A program made the position numbers and the translations under genes. The notes below the pieces were generated by a model. The model saw only the letters and a program-made list of their open reading frames with translations, had not been told where the DNA came from and did no database searches. Source: Paracoccus lichenicola (GTDB taxonomy: Bacteria > Pseudomonadota > Alphaproteobacteria > Rhodobacterales > Rhodobacteraceae). From it: 55,357 nt of DNA. Position 1 is the first letter of the stretch, and each line of letters starts with the position of its first letter. Of this stretch, positions 22,577-30,804 are shown piece by piece. The stretch is taken from assembly GCF_009708075.1 (NCBI RefSeq), contig NZ_WMBT01000011.1, positions 1-55,357 on the forward strand, in the 5' to 3' direction.

Positions 22577-22626
22577 TATATGGATGTTTTATTGGATTGA
22601 ACAAGAGGTTTCTTGAAACGGGATGC

Positions 22627-22655
22627 GGCCGCGGCGCATCCTGCGCGCCGCGGCC
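22627..22655 (-). terminator. Hairpin terminator after the binding-protein gene
   Basis: A perfect 10-bp stem GGCCGCGGCG/CGCCGCGGCC with a 9-base loop, starting 7 bases after the stop of the minus-strand binding protein. The U-tract is poor, so efficiency is uncertain. Confidence 0.5.
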
Positions 22656-22661
22656 CCGTCC

Positions 22662-23831
22662 TTACATCCTGCAGGACGATGCGAAGTTGTCCTGGTAGTC
22701 CTCGAAGATCGTCTGCACGATGGATGTCGCGAAGCGGCCATCCTCGCGCCGGACCACCTTGGTCAGGTAGAAATCCTGGATCGGGAAGTGATTGTCGCCA
22801 AAGCGGAAATCGCCGCGCAGCGAGGTGAAGTCCGCCTGCTTCATCGCCGCCCGCAGCGCCTCGCGGTCGTCCAGCTTGCCGCCGGTGATGCGGATGGCGC
22901 TGTCGATCAGCATCGCCGCGTCATAGGCCTGCATCGCGAAGGTCGCGGGAACGCGGTCGTATCTGGCGATGAAGGCATCGGTGAATTCGGCGGTCTGGGG
23001 GGTGTCCAGATCGGGCGCCCAGTTCGACCCGGCCAGGAAGTCCAGCGCGTCGGCGCCCTGCGCGGGCAGGGTGGATTCGTCAACCGTGAAGGCCGACAGG
23101 AACGGGATCGAATCCAGCCCCGCCTGCCGGTACTGCTTGACGAAGTTCACGCCCATGCCGCCCGGCATGAAGGCATAGACCGCATCCGGCTGGAAGGCCG
23201 CGATCTGCGCCAGTTCGGCCGAAAAGTCCAGCTGGCCCAGCGGCACGAACAGTTCCGAGGCGACATTGCCGCCATAGCTGTGCTTGAAGCCCGCCATGGC
23301 GTCCTTGCCGGCCTGATAGTTCGGCGTGATCAGCACCACATTGCCGTAACCCTGGTCCTGCGCGTACTTGCCCGACACCTCGTGGATCTGGTCGTTCTGG
23401 TACGAGGTCACGAACAGATCCGGGTTGCATTCCGTCCCCGCCAGGCTGGAAGTGCCGGCATTGGTCGAAACCATGATCGCGCCGCCCTGCGTCACCGGCT
23501 GCAGGATTGCGTAAAGCACGTTGGAAAAGATCGGGCCGACCACGAAATCCACCTGGTCGCGTTCCACCATCTCGCGCGCGCGGGCAACGGCCACGTCGGG
23601 CTTCTGTTCGTCGTCGATGACGATGATCTCGGCCTCCAGCCCGCCGAAGCGGTTGCCCAGCTTCTCGGCGGCCATCAGGAAGCCGTCGCGCGATTGCTCG
23701 CCAAGAACGGCGGCGGGACCGGACAGCGTGTAAAGCAGGCCGATGCGGACCTTGCCGTCGGTGCTGGCGGCCTGAAGGGGCAGGGCACCGGCGAAAGCCA
23801 GCGCCGCAGCCAGTGCGAACGTCTTTTTCAT
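22662..23831 (-). CDS. Leu/Ile/Val-type ABC transporter substrate-binding protein
   Basis: A 389-aa periplasmic binding protein of the LivJ/type I fold. A signal peptide MKKTFALAAALAFAGALPLQA ends near residue 21. The mature part opens with VRIGLLYTLSGPAAVLGEQ, typical of this family, and ends with SSCRM. The start at 23831 is placed on the signal peptide. It lies 29 bases downstream of the cupin gene, in the arm divergent from a complete Liv-type permease/ATPase set whose own binding-protein gene is broken (26978-27273). It is therefore probably the binding protein that feeds that transporter. The neighbouring enzymes suggest an aromatic ligand rather than an amino acid. Confidence 0.9.
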   Translation of the reverse strand: MKKTFALAAALAFAGALPLQAASTDGKVRIGLLYTLSGPAAVLGEQSRDGFLMAAEKLGNRFGGLEAEIIVIDDEQKPDVAVARAREMVERDQVDFVVGPIFSNVLYAILQPVTQGGAIMVSTNAGTSSLAGTECNPDLFVTSYQNDQIHEVSGKYAQDQGYGNVVLITPNYQAGKDAMAGFKHSYGGNVASELFVPLGQLDFSAELAQIAAFQPDAVYAFMPGGMGVNFVKQYRQAGLDSIPFLSAFTVDESTLPAQGADALDFLAGSNWAPDLDTPQTAEFTDAFIARYDRVPATFAMQAYDAAMLIDSAIRITGGKLDDREALRAAMKQADFTSLRGDFRFGDNHFPIQDFYLTKVVRREDGRFATSIVQTIFEDYQDNFASSCRM

Positions 23832-23860
23832 TCTTGCGTTTCCCTGTCGGTCTTTGCGGA

Positions 23861-24310
23861 TCATTGGGCGGGCGGCGGCAGGAAATCCACCTGGTGCAGC
23901 GCGGAAAGGCGGACCACCTCGACCGGGTCGGCAAGGCTGTCGATGGCCACGAACAGATCCCACAGGTTCCCCGTGGGCGACACCCAGAACAGGCAGGTCG
24001 CCTCCTGTCCCGAGCGGTTGAAGATCCCGTGCGGCACGTTCTGCGGCAACCGCACCAGGTCGCCGGGCCTGGCCTTGACCGGGGCCGCGCCGTCCAGTTC
24101 CGCTTCCAGTTCGCCCGTCAGGACATAGACGAATTCGTCCTGCGTGGTGTGGATGTGATGGGGCACGAAGGTGCCGTCCGGAAAGGTCGCGTGCCACGAC
24201 ATCGAGGTGTCGCAGCGGTGCTTGGGCACATAGGTCTGGCCCAGGACATTCCAGCTGGCATCGTCCACGGATGCCTCGCGCGTGGTCACGCCCGCCGTCA
24301 TCAGTTCCAT
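23861..24310 (-). CDS. Single-domain cupin protein
   Basis: A 149-aa cupin with both metal motifs: HHIHTTQDEFVYVL (His, His, Glu) near residue 51 and PQNVPHGIF (His) near residue 90. The four ligands suggest a bound Fe, Mn or Ni. The protein could be a dioxygenase-like or isomerase-like enzyme acting on the aromatic product of the adjacent monooxygenase, or a sensor. Strong ribosome-binding site AAGGAGAAGAAG. It lies between the monooxygenase and the binding-protein gene with gaps of about 30 bases, so they form one operon. Exact activity unknown. Confidence 0.8.
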   Translation of the reverse strand: MELMTAGVTTREASVDDASWNVLGQTYVPKHRCDTSMSWHATFPDGTFVPHHIHTTQDEFVYVLTGELEAELDGAAPVKARPGDLVRLPQNVPHGIFNRSGQEATCLFWVSPTGNLWDLFVAIDSLADPVEVVRLSALHQVDFLPPPAQ

Positions 24311-24340
24311 TCTTCTTCTCCTTGGTTGAAAAAACAGGGT

Positions 24341-25573
24341 TCAGGCCCGGCGCAGGCGCGTCTGGTCCTGCGAAAAGCCCGCGGTCGCGGCATAGCCGCG
24401 CACGATCGCCTGGCGTTCTTCCGGCGTGATGACCGCATCCAGGTCGTCAAAGCCATCGGGGGCGCGGCGCTCGACCTCGTCGATGACGCCCTCGGGACCG
24501 CCCTTGCGGTTCAGCGCGACGACCCGGGCCACAAGCGGGCGGCGGGCGGCATCATAGGCGGCAAGCGCCCCGGGAACATCGCCGCCCCGCGCCAGCAGAT
24601 CGGCCAGCGCGCGGGCGTCCAGGATCGCCTGGCTGGCCCCGTTCGAGCCGACCGGATACATCGGATGGGCGGCATCGCCCAGCAGGGTGACGCGGCCCCG
24701 GCTCCAGAAGGGCAGGGGATCGCGGTCGCACATCGGGTATTCGAAGAATTCCGGCGTCGCGGCCACCAGCGCCTCCAGGTCGATCACGTCCGTGTCGAAG
24801 GCGCGGACATGGGGCATCAGCTCGTCCAGCGTGCCGCGGCGGTTCCAGTCCTCGCGCGCGGGGGGGCGTGCGCCCTCGGACGCCGCGCGATAGCAGACCA
24901 CCCAGTTCATCAGCACCGTGCCCGGACGGCTGCCCGGCGCGATCGGATACAGGACCAGCTTGTAGACGAAGCCCCCCGCCACGACCATCGTCCGGCCATC
25001 GGCGAAGGCGGGCCATTCGACGGCGCCGCGCCACATCATCACCCCGTTCCACCTCAGCCCGGCCTCGTCCGGGTGCATCTGCGCGCGGATCCGCGAATGG
25101 ACGCCGTCCGCGCCGATCAGCACGTCGCCCTGCGCGGTGCCCCCATCTTCGAGGCAGAGCGTGACGCCCCCGCCGTCCTGCGAAAACCCGGTGGCGCGCC
25201 GGCCCGGCAGGATCGCCCCGCCGCCCAGCCGGTCCAGCACCGCTTCGTGCAGCATCGAATGCAGCCGCCCCCGGTGGATCGAGAATTGCGGCACGTCGTG
25301 TCCCGCCTCGACCCCGCGCGGCTCGCGCCAGATTTCCTGCCCCTGGCGGTTCATGTAGAACAGGCCGCTGGTGCGGATGGCGATGCGGTCCAGCGTCGGC
25401 AAGAGGCCCAGTTCGGCCAGTTCGCGGATCGCATGGGGCAGGATGTTGATGCCGACGCCCAGTTCGCGGATCGTGGGCGCGGCTTCGTATAACTGGCAGT
25501 CGATGCCGCGTTCATGCAGCATCAGCGCCGTGGTCAGGCCGCCGATCCCGGCGCCTGCAATCATGACCTTCAT
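24341..25573 (-). CDS. FAD-dependent aromatic monooxygenase (PhzS/salicylate-hydroxylase-like)
   Basis: A 410-aa class A flavoprotein monooxygenase that probably hydroxylates an aromatic ring with NAD(P)H and O2. It has the FAD fold MIAGAGIGGLTTAL, the dual FAD/NADPH motif GADGVHSRIR near residue 165, and the FAD-ribityl motif LLGDAAHPMYPVGSNGA near residue 290. The YPxGxNGAxQAILDA segment is shared with PhzS-type enzymes. The ATG at 25573 has AGGAAGG upstream. It is the first gene of the minus arm, opposite the AraC regulator. Substrate is unknown; the CoA ligase and arylformamidase-like enzyme on the other arm suggest an amino- or hydroxy-benzoate-like compound. Confidence 0.88.
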   Translation of the reverse strand: MKVMIAGAGIGGLTTALMLHERGIDCQLYEAAPTIRELGVGINILPHAIRELAELGLLPTLDRIAIRTSGLFYMNRQGQEIWREPRGVEAGHDVPQFSIHRGRLHSMLHEAVLDRLGGGAILPGRRATGFSQDGGGVTLCLEDGGTAQGDVLIGADGVHSRIRAQMHPDEAGLRWNGVMMWRGAVEWPAFADGRTMVVAGGFVYKLVLYPIAPGSRPGTVLMNWVVCYRAASEGARPPAREDWNRRGTLDELMPHVRAFDTDVIDLEALVAATPEFFEYPMCDRDPLPFWSRGRVTLLGDAAHPMYPVGSNGASQAILDARALADLLARGGDVPGALAAYDAARRPLVARVVALNRKGGPEGVIDEVERRAPDGFDDLDAVITPEERQAIVRGYAATAGFSQDQTRLRRA

Positions 25574-25715
25574 GGTGAACCTTCCTGTGGCACTGCCGGT
25601 TTCGTCCGGCTTGGGACCATTGACCGCGCCGGTCCGCCCGCGCGCCATCGCCGCAGCGCCACGACATCGCCGCAGCGCCAGGGGATGCAGAAAACGGACT
25701 TGCTGCACAAATTTT

Positions 25716-25725
25716 AGGACTAAAG
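25716..25725 (+). promoter_or_regulatory. AGGACTAAAG element, copy 1
   Basis: The 10-mer AGGACTAAAG, preceded by TT, lies in the divergent region between the monooxygenase and AraC genes. It recurs exactly at 26782-26791, just before the transporter arm. An AT-rich word in GC-rich DNA at both promoter regions of one cluster is a candidate AraC-family binding site. Confidence 0.4.
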
Positions 25726-25805
25726 TATTCCGGTCCGCATCCGGCGCTTGCCAGCCGTCCGGTTTGCACGTCCGATGGCGCGGCGAACATGCGTGGTGAG
25801 GTGTC

Positions 25806-26789
25806 ATGGACCAGCGGCAATTCTGGCGGCGTTCCGATTCGCTGGAGGAATTCGAGGCGACGATGTCCGGCCTGCTGCGGCCCTGCCGGGTCGAGGGGCG
25901 CGCCCGCACCCGATACCGAACCGAGGTCCTGCATGGCAGGCTGGATCGTGTCGGCCTGACCAGCGTGTCGCTGGGCGGACCGGCGCAGGTGCGCGTGTCG
26001 GCGGAAAAGGGCATATCGCTGTTGCAGGTTCCGCTGCGCGGCGGGTTCGCGGCGACCGACCGGCGCGGCGCGACGCGGCACTTCAGCCAGGGCGCGGCGG
26101 CCCAGATCGTGGCGCCCGACGCGCCGGTCCTGCTGGAATTCCAACCCGGCACCCGGATGCTGATCGTCGATCTGGGACCGCAACAGCTGGAAGCCATGGG
26201 CGGGGCCGCGCTGTTCTCGCGCATCGCGCGCGACCGTCCCGCCGTGGCGCTGACAAGCGGGGCCGCCGCGCGGATGCTGCGCCTGCTGACCTTCCTTTTG
26301 GCCGAGATCGAGATGCAGCAGGCGGATGCCCCCGCGGATGCCGCGATCGAGGCCGCGATGGAACAGGCCCTGGTCGCGGTGATCGGGGCGATGCTGGACG
26401 GGGGGCGCGCCGACCTGCGCCCGGCCGCTGCCGATCCCGGTCCCGACATGCTGCGCCGGGCCGAGGCCTTCATGGCGGCGCATCTGGATCTGGACCTGAC
26501 GCCCGCGCGGATTGCAGAGGCCGCGGGAACCAGCCTGCGCAGCCTGCACCGCGCCTTTCGCGTTCATCGCGGGACCACGCCGCTGACGGCCCTGAAGGCC
26601 ATGCGCCTTGACCGCGCCCGCGCCGAGATCGAGGCCGGGCGGATCGGCGGCGATGGCCTGACCGGCCTGGCGATGCGCTGCGGCTTTGGCCACATGGGCC
26701 TGTTCGCGGCCGATTACCGGCAGCGATTCGGGGTGCTGCCGTCGCGGATGGCGCAGGGCAGACAGCGCGGCGGTTTATTTCAGGACTAA
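25806..26789 (+). CDS. AraC-family transcriptional regulator
   Basis: A 327-aa regulator. The N-terminal part resembles the AraC-binding-like domain found with aromatic-catabolism regulators such as FeaR. The C-terminal ~100 residues hold two helix-turn-helix units: PARIAEAAGTSLRSLHRAFR, and then the GFGHMGLFAADYRQRFG region with the usual P-x-x-R ending (VLPSRM). It sits between the two divergent arms of the aromatic cluster and is the obvious local activator. A pair of AGGACTAAAG elements flanks it, the second overlapping its own stop codon. No ligand can be assigned. Confidence 0.88.
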   Translation: MDQRQFWRRSDSLEEFEATMSGLLRPCRVEGRARTRYRTEVLHGRLDRVGLTSVSLGGPAQVRVSAEKGISLLQVPLRGGFAATDRRGATRHFSQGAAAQIVAPDAPVLLEFQPGTRMLIVDLGPQQLEAMGGAALFSRIARDRPAVALTSGAAARMLRLLTFLLAEIEMQQADAPADAAIEAAMEQALVAVIGAMLDGGRADLRPAAADPGPDMLRRAEAFMAAHLDLDLTPARIAEAAGTSLRSLHRAFRVHRGTTPLTALKAMRLDRARAEIEAGRIGGDGLTGLAMRCGFGHMGLFAADYRQRFGVLPSRMAQGRQRGGLFQD

Positions 26790-26791
26790 AG
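26782..26791 (+). promoter_or_regulatory. AGGACTAAAG element, copy 2
   Basis: Identical to 25716-25725. It overlaps the AraC stop codon and precedes the broken binding-protein gene and the transporter operon. Confidence 0.4.
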
Positions 26792-26822
26792 CAACGCCTT
26801 GCGTCACTTCCGGTGATTGCCT

Positions 26823-26840
26823 GGAAACCACGCAGTTTCC
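26823..26840. promoter_or_regulatory. Inverted repeat GGAAAC-N6-GTTTCC
   Basis: A perfect 6-bp inverted repeat with 6-base spacing in the AT-richer region upstream of the transporter arm. It may be an operator for the AraC protein or another regulator. The rest of 26841-26977 shows no gene; it is relatively AT-rich and probably holds the transporter-arm promoter. Confidence 0.3.
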
Positions 26841-26977
26841 CAAGCAAATGCATCCGCATTGCTGCATGGATGAACAATCCCTTCCGCCAACCAGATTTTT
26901 CTTGCGCGGTGGAAGCTTTACGTATGAAATTGTTTGTAACGATAAAACGACAAGGCCCCCAACAGGAGCTTGCCCGG

Positions 26978-27273
26978 ATGCGCCTTCTGGCCCTTTCCGC
27001 CGCGCCGACGCCGTGCGTCGCGCCGGCTGTCCTTGCAGACGATCCCGTCACGATCGGCGTCCTGCTGACGCTGTCCGGCCCGCCCGCCGTGCTGGGCGAA
27101 CATGCCCGCGACGGCGTGCTGCTGGCCCGAAAGGCGCTTGGCGGCAAGGTCGGCGGGCGCGAGGCCCGGATCATCGTCATCGACGACGAAGGCAAGCCCG
27201 ACGCACCTCGGTCGTCGAGAAGGTCTTCACCGCAGCCGCCGACCGCCATGTCGGCGAATGCCCGATGAAATGA
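26978..27273 (+). pseudogene. Remnant of a Liv-type substrate-binding protein gene (internal deletion)
   Basis: An ATG at 26978 with AGGAG 9 bases upstream opens a signal-like segment and then VTIGVLLTLSGPPAVLGEH and IIVIDDEGKPDA, closely resembling residues 28-80 of the intact binding protein at 22662-23831. Just after this the reading frame shifts. A second frame gives VVEKVFTAAADRHVGECPMK and a stop at 27273, which looks like the C-terminal tail of the same family. About 280 middle residues are therefore missing and the two ends are out of frame. The remnant stands exactly where a Liv operon normally carries its binding protein. The intact divergent gene probably replaces it. Confidence 0.75.
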
Positions 27274-27356
27274 CGCCCCGTCGCGGGCGGCGGGGCTGAC
27301 TGCCGGACCCTTTGCCGGATCGGCGCGCCCCCCAAACGTCTTGGCAAGGACGAAAG

Positions 27357-28280
27357 ATGTTCAACCTTTTCCTTCTGCAACTGCTGAACGGCGCCCAGTT
27401 CGGGATCCTGCTGTTCCTTGTCGCCGCCGGCCTGACGCTGGTGTTCGGCATCATGGACTTCATCAACCTGGCGCATGGCGTCCTGTACATGGTCGGCGGC
27501 TATGTGATGGCCATGATGATGGGCATGACGGGCAATTTCTGGCTGTCGCTGGCGATGGTGCTGCCGATGACGCTGGCCGTCGGGCTGGTGCTGGAACTGC
27601 TGGTCTTCCGGCGGCTTTACGACCGATCCCACCTGGACCAGGTGCTGGCGACCTTTGGCCTTGTGCTGGTGCTGTCGGAACTGGTGCGCATCCTGTGGGG
27701 ATCGGCCCCCTTGTCGGTCGCCATGCCCGAGGTTCTGGCGGGGTCCGTGCCCCTGGCCGGGCCGATGCGCTATCCCGTTTATCGCCTGGCGGTGATCGGC
27801 ACGGGCCTGGCGGTGGCGCTGTCGCTGTGGTTCGTGATCGCCCGCACCCGCGTCGGCATGTTGCTGCGGGCGGGGGCCGCGAACCGGGCGATGGTTTCGG
27901 CCCTGGGCGCGGACATCAACCGGCTGTTCATGCTGGTCTTTGCCGCGGGCGCGATGCTGGCGGGATTTGCCGGGGCCATCGTGTCGCCGATCCTGTCGGT
28001 CGATCCGGGCATGGGCGACGGCATCCTGATCCTGACCTTCGTGGTGATCGTGATCGGCGGCGTGGGTTCGGTCAAGGGCGCCTTTTGCGCGGCGCTGCTG
28101 GTGGGCATCGTCGATACGCTGGGCCGGATGTTCGGGCCGATCATCCTCAGGACCATGATGGACCCGGCGGCGGCCGCGCAGGCGGGGCGCACCATCGCGC
28201 CGATGCTGGTCTATATCCTGATGGCGGCGGTGCTGTTCTGGCGTCCCGCGGGCCTGTTCGGACGGGCGGTGGCGCGATGA
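27357..28280 (+). CDS. Liv-type ABC transporter permease (LivH family)
   Basis: A 307-aa inner-membrane permease with about eight hydrophobic segments. It starts MFNLFLLQLLNGAQFGILLFL, and the LTLVFGIMDFINLAHG segment is the family hallmark. The conserved EAA-like region GADINRLFMLVFAAGAMLAG lies near residue 185. The ATG at 27357 has AAGGA upstream. It is the first intact gene of the H-M-G-F order and overlaps the next gene by 4 bases. It lies 83 bases after the broken binding-protein gene. By context it imports an aromatic or related carboxylate. Confidence 0.92.
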   Translation: MFNLFLLQLLNGAQFGILLFLVAAGLTLVFGIMDFINLAHGVLYMVGGYVMAMMMGMTGNFWLSLAMVLPMTLAVGLVLELLVFRRLYDRSHLDQVLATFGLVLVLSELVRILWGSAPLSVAMPEVLAGSVPLAGPMRYPVYRLAVIGTGLAVALSLWFVIARTRVGMLLRAGAANRAMVSALGADINRLFMLVFAAGAMLAGFAGAIVSPILSVDPGMGDGILILTFVVIVIGGVGSVKGAFCAALLVGIVDTLGRMFGPIILRTMMDPAAAAQAGRTIAPMLVYILMAAVLFWRPAGLFGRAVAR

Positions 28281-29266
28281 CCGACCTGACCCAGACCCTT
28301 GCCCCCGCGCGTCCCGGCCTTGCCGGGCGGCTGAGGCTGGCCTTGTGCATCTTTGCGGTCCTGGCGGTGGTGCCGCCCCTGGCCCATGCCCTGGACGAGC
28401 CGTTCCTGATCGTTGTCGCGACCCGCATGATGGTCTTTGCCATCGCCGCGCTGTCGCTGGACCTGATCCTGGGCTATGGCGCGATGGTGTCCTTTGGCCA
28501 TGCCGCCTATCTGGGCCTTGGCGCCTATGCGGTGGCGATCCTGTCGCGGGCGGGCATCGACGACCTGGTCCTGCAGCTGCTGGCGGCGATGGCCGCGTCG
28601 GCGGTCTTCGCCACCGTCACGGGCGCCATCAGCCTGCGCACGCGGGGCGTTTACTTCATCATGATCACGCTAGCCTTCGGGCAGATGGCGTTCTTCTTCT
28701 TCGTGTCGTTCTCGACGCTGGGGGGCGACGACGGGGTGGCGCTGGCGGCGCGGTCCACGGTGCTGGGGATGCCCTTGCTGCAGGACGCGCCCGGCATGTT
28801 CTATGCCACGCTGGCGCTGCTGGTGGCGGTCTTTGCAGGACTTTACCGGCTGACGCTGTCGCGGTTCGGCCGGGTGCTGACGGGTACGCGGGAAAGCGCG
28901 CTGCGGATGCAGGCCATGGGCTTTCGGCCCTTTCCTTATCAGCTGACCGCCTATGTCATCGCCGGTTGCCTGTGTTCGGTGGCGGGCGTGATGCTGGCCA
29001 ACCAGGCGATCTATGTCTCGCCCGCCTACATGAGCTGGCACCGCTCGGGCGAGATGATGGTGATGCTGGTCCTGGGCGGCGTGGGCAGCCTGACCGGCGC
29101 GATGGCCGGCGCCCTTGTCACCATCGCGCTGGAGGAAGGACTGGCCCGCCTTTCCGAACACTGGCGGCTTGGCTTCGGCCTGATCCTGGTGGGGGTCGCG
29201 CTGTTCTCGCCCGGCGGATTGTCCGGGCTGTTGCGCCGTGTCGGCCTGGTGAGGGACGCGAAATGA
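28277..29266 (+). CDS. Liv-type ABC transporter permease (LivM family)
   Basis: A 329-aa permease with about nine hydrophobic segments. Family marks are LSLDLILGYGAMVSFGHAAYLGLGAYA near residue 55, here split across a membrane segment and loop, and GTRESALRMQAMGF, the ATPase-contacting loop. It starts inside the LivH stop (ATGA) and ends with a 4-base overlap into the LivG gene. It forms the membrane channel together with the LivH-type protein. Confidence 0.92.
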   Translation: MTDLTQTLAPARPGLAGRLRLALCIFAVLAVVPPLAHALDEPFLIVVATRMMVFAIAALSLDLILGYGAMVSFGHAAYLGLGAYAVAILSRAGIDDLVLQLLAAMAASAVFATVTGAISLRTRGVYFIMITLAFGQMAFFFFVSFSTLGGDDGVALAARSTVLGMPLLQDAPGMFYATLALLVAVFAGLYRLTLSRFGRVLTGTRESALRMQAMGFRPFPYQLTAYVIAGCLCSVAGVMLANQAIYVSPAYMSWHRSGEMMVMLVLGGVGSLTGAMAGALVTIALEEGLARLSEHWRLGFGLILVGVALFSPGGLSGLLRRVGLVRDAK

Positions 29267-30021
29267 CCGATCCGCTGCTGAGCGTTCAGAACCTGTCCAA
29301 GTCCTATGGCGCGCTGAAGGTCACGCAGGACGTGTCGCTGGATGTCCGCGAAGGCCGGGTCCATGCCATCATCGGACCCAACGGCGCGGGCAAGACGACG
29401 CTGATTTCCCAGCTGTCGGGCCAGTTGCGCCCCGACAGCGGGCGGGTCGTCTATGCCGGGCAGGACATCACCCGGCTGGACATGGCGGGCCGCGTCCGCC
29501 TGGGCCTGGCGCGGTCCTTCCAGCTGACCACCTTGCTGCCCAGCTTCAGCGCGCTGGAAAACGTGGCCCTGGCGGTCCAGGCGCGCGAAGGATCGTCGTT
29601 CCGCTTCCTGCGCCCCGCCGCGACCGAACAGGCGCTGAACGACCAGGCGATGGCCTGCCTGGCCGATGTCGGGCTGTCGGACCGGGCGCACAGGCGGGCC
29701 GGATCGCTGAGCCACGGCGAAAAGCGCCAGCTGGAACTGGCCATCGCGCTGGCCACGCGCCCGCGCCTGCTGCTGCTGGACGAGCCGCTGGCCGGCACCG
29801 GACACGAGGAAGCCGCGCAGCTGGTGGACCTGTTCGCGAAACTGAAGGACCGCGTGACGATGGTGCTGATCGAACATGACATGGATGCGGTCTTCGCGCT
29901 GGCCGACACGGTCTCGGTGCTGGTCTATGGCCAGATCGTCGCCAGCGGCAGCCCGTCCGCCGTGCGCGCCGACCCCGCCGTCCGCACCGCCTATCTGGGA
30001 GAGGAGGCCGCCCCATGCTGA
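29263..30021 (+). CDS. Liv-type ABC transporter ATP-binding protein (LivG family)
   Basis: A 252-aa ATPase. Walker A is GPNGAGKTT (near residue 38), the signature is LSHGEKRQLELA instead of the textbook LSGGQ, and Walker B is LLLLDEPLAG followed by the H-loop IEHDMD. SHGEKR is common in LivG-type proteins. It is coupled to both neighbours: a 4-base overlap with LivM and a 7-base overlap with LivF. Confidence 0.92.
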   Translation: MTDPLLSVQNLSKSYGALKVTQDVSLDVREGRVHAIIGPNGAGKTTLISQLSGQLRPDSGRVVYAGQDITRLDMAGRVRLGLARSFQLTTLLPSFSALENVALAVQAREGSSFRFLRPAATEQALNDQAMACLADVGLSDRAHRRAGSLSHGEKRQLELAIALATRPRLLLLDEPLAGTGHEEAAQLVDLFAKLKDRVTMVLIEHDMDAVFALADTVSVLVYGQIVASGSPSAVRADPAVRTAYLGEEAAPC

Positions 30022-30710
30022 CGGTCGAAGGTTTGCAGGCGTCCTATGGCGACAGCCGGGTGCTGTTCGGGATCGACCTGTCGGTCGCGCGGGGCGAGGT
30101 GGTGACGCTGCTGGGCCGCAACGGCATGGGCAAGACGACCACCGTGCGGTCGATCTTCGGCCTGCTGCGGCCGCGCGGCGGGCGGGTCAGCATCGACGGG
30201 CGCGACCTGACGGCGGCGGCGCCGCATCTGGTGGCCCGCGCGGGCCTCGGCCTGGTGCCGGAAGGCCGGCAGGTCTTCGCCCCCCTCACGGTCGAGGAAA
30301 ACCTGATCGCCACCGCCCGCGCGCGCGGCACCGCCAAATGGACGCTGGACAAGGTTTATGCCCTGTTCCCCCGGCTCAAGGAACGCCGCCGCAACATGGG
30401 CGACCAGTTGTCGGGCGGCGAACAGCAGATGCTGGCCGTGGGCCGGGCGCTGATGACCAATCCCGCGCTGATCGTCCTGGACGAGGCGACCGAGGGCCTG
30501 GCCCCCCTGATCCGCGAGGAAATCTGGTCCTGCCTGCGCCATCTCAAGAACGAGGGCGAGGCGATCCTGGTCATCGACAAGAACGTCGATGCGCTGGTGC
30601 GTCTTGCCGACCGCCATGTGGTGATCGAGAAGGGCCGCGTCGTCTGGACCGGATCCACCCCCGACCTGATCGCCACGCCCGAGGTGAAGACCCGCTTCCT
30701 GCATGTCTGA
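30015..30710 (+). CDS. Liv-type ABC transporter ATP-binding protein (LivF family)
   Basis: A 231-aa ATPase. Walker A is GRNGMGKTTT, the family's LVPEGRQVF segment follows, the signature is LSGGEQQMLA and Walker B is LIVLDEATEGL. The residue after Walker B is normally Asp-Glu-Pro; here it is Asp-Glu-Ala, as seen in some LivF proteins. The switch position reads VIDKNVD, with Lys-Asn where LivF proteins often have Gln-Asn and other ATPases a His. It completes the transporter and is followed after 94 bases by the CoA ligase. Confidence 0.92.
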   Translation: MLTVEGLQASYGDSRVLFGIDLSVARGEVVTLLGRNGMGKTTTVRSIFGLLRPRGGRVSIDGRDLTAAAPHLVARAGLGLVPEGRQVFAPLTVEENLIATARARGTAKWTLDKVYALFPRLKERRRNMGDQLSGGEQQMLAVGRALMTNPALIVLDEATEGLAPLIREEIWSCLRHLKNEGEAILVIDKNVDALVRLADRHVVIEKGRVVWTGSTPDLIATPEVKTRFLHV

Positions 30711-30720
30711 ACCGGGGCGG

Positions 30721-30738
30721 GACGGGCCTTGGCCCGTC
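30721..30738 (+). other. Short perfect hairpin between transporter and ligase genes
   Basis: GACGGGCC-TT-GGCCCGTC, starting 10 bases after the LivF stop, without a U-tract. It could stabilise the transporter mRNA or cause partial termination before the ligase gene. Confidence 0.35.
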
Positions 30739-30804
30739 CGGATACATCATGTCCGAAATATCGAAGTCCAAAACAAAAACGACGAACATCAGGGATCGCC
30801 TTCC

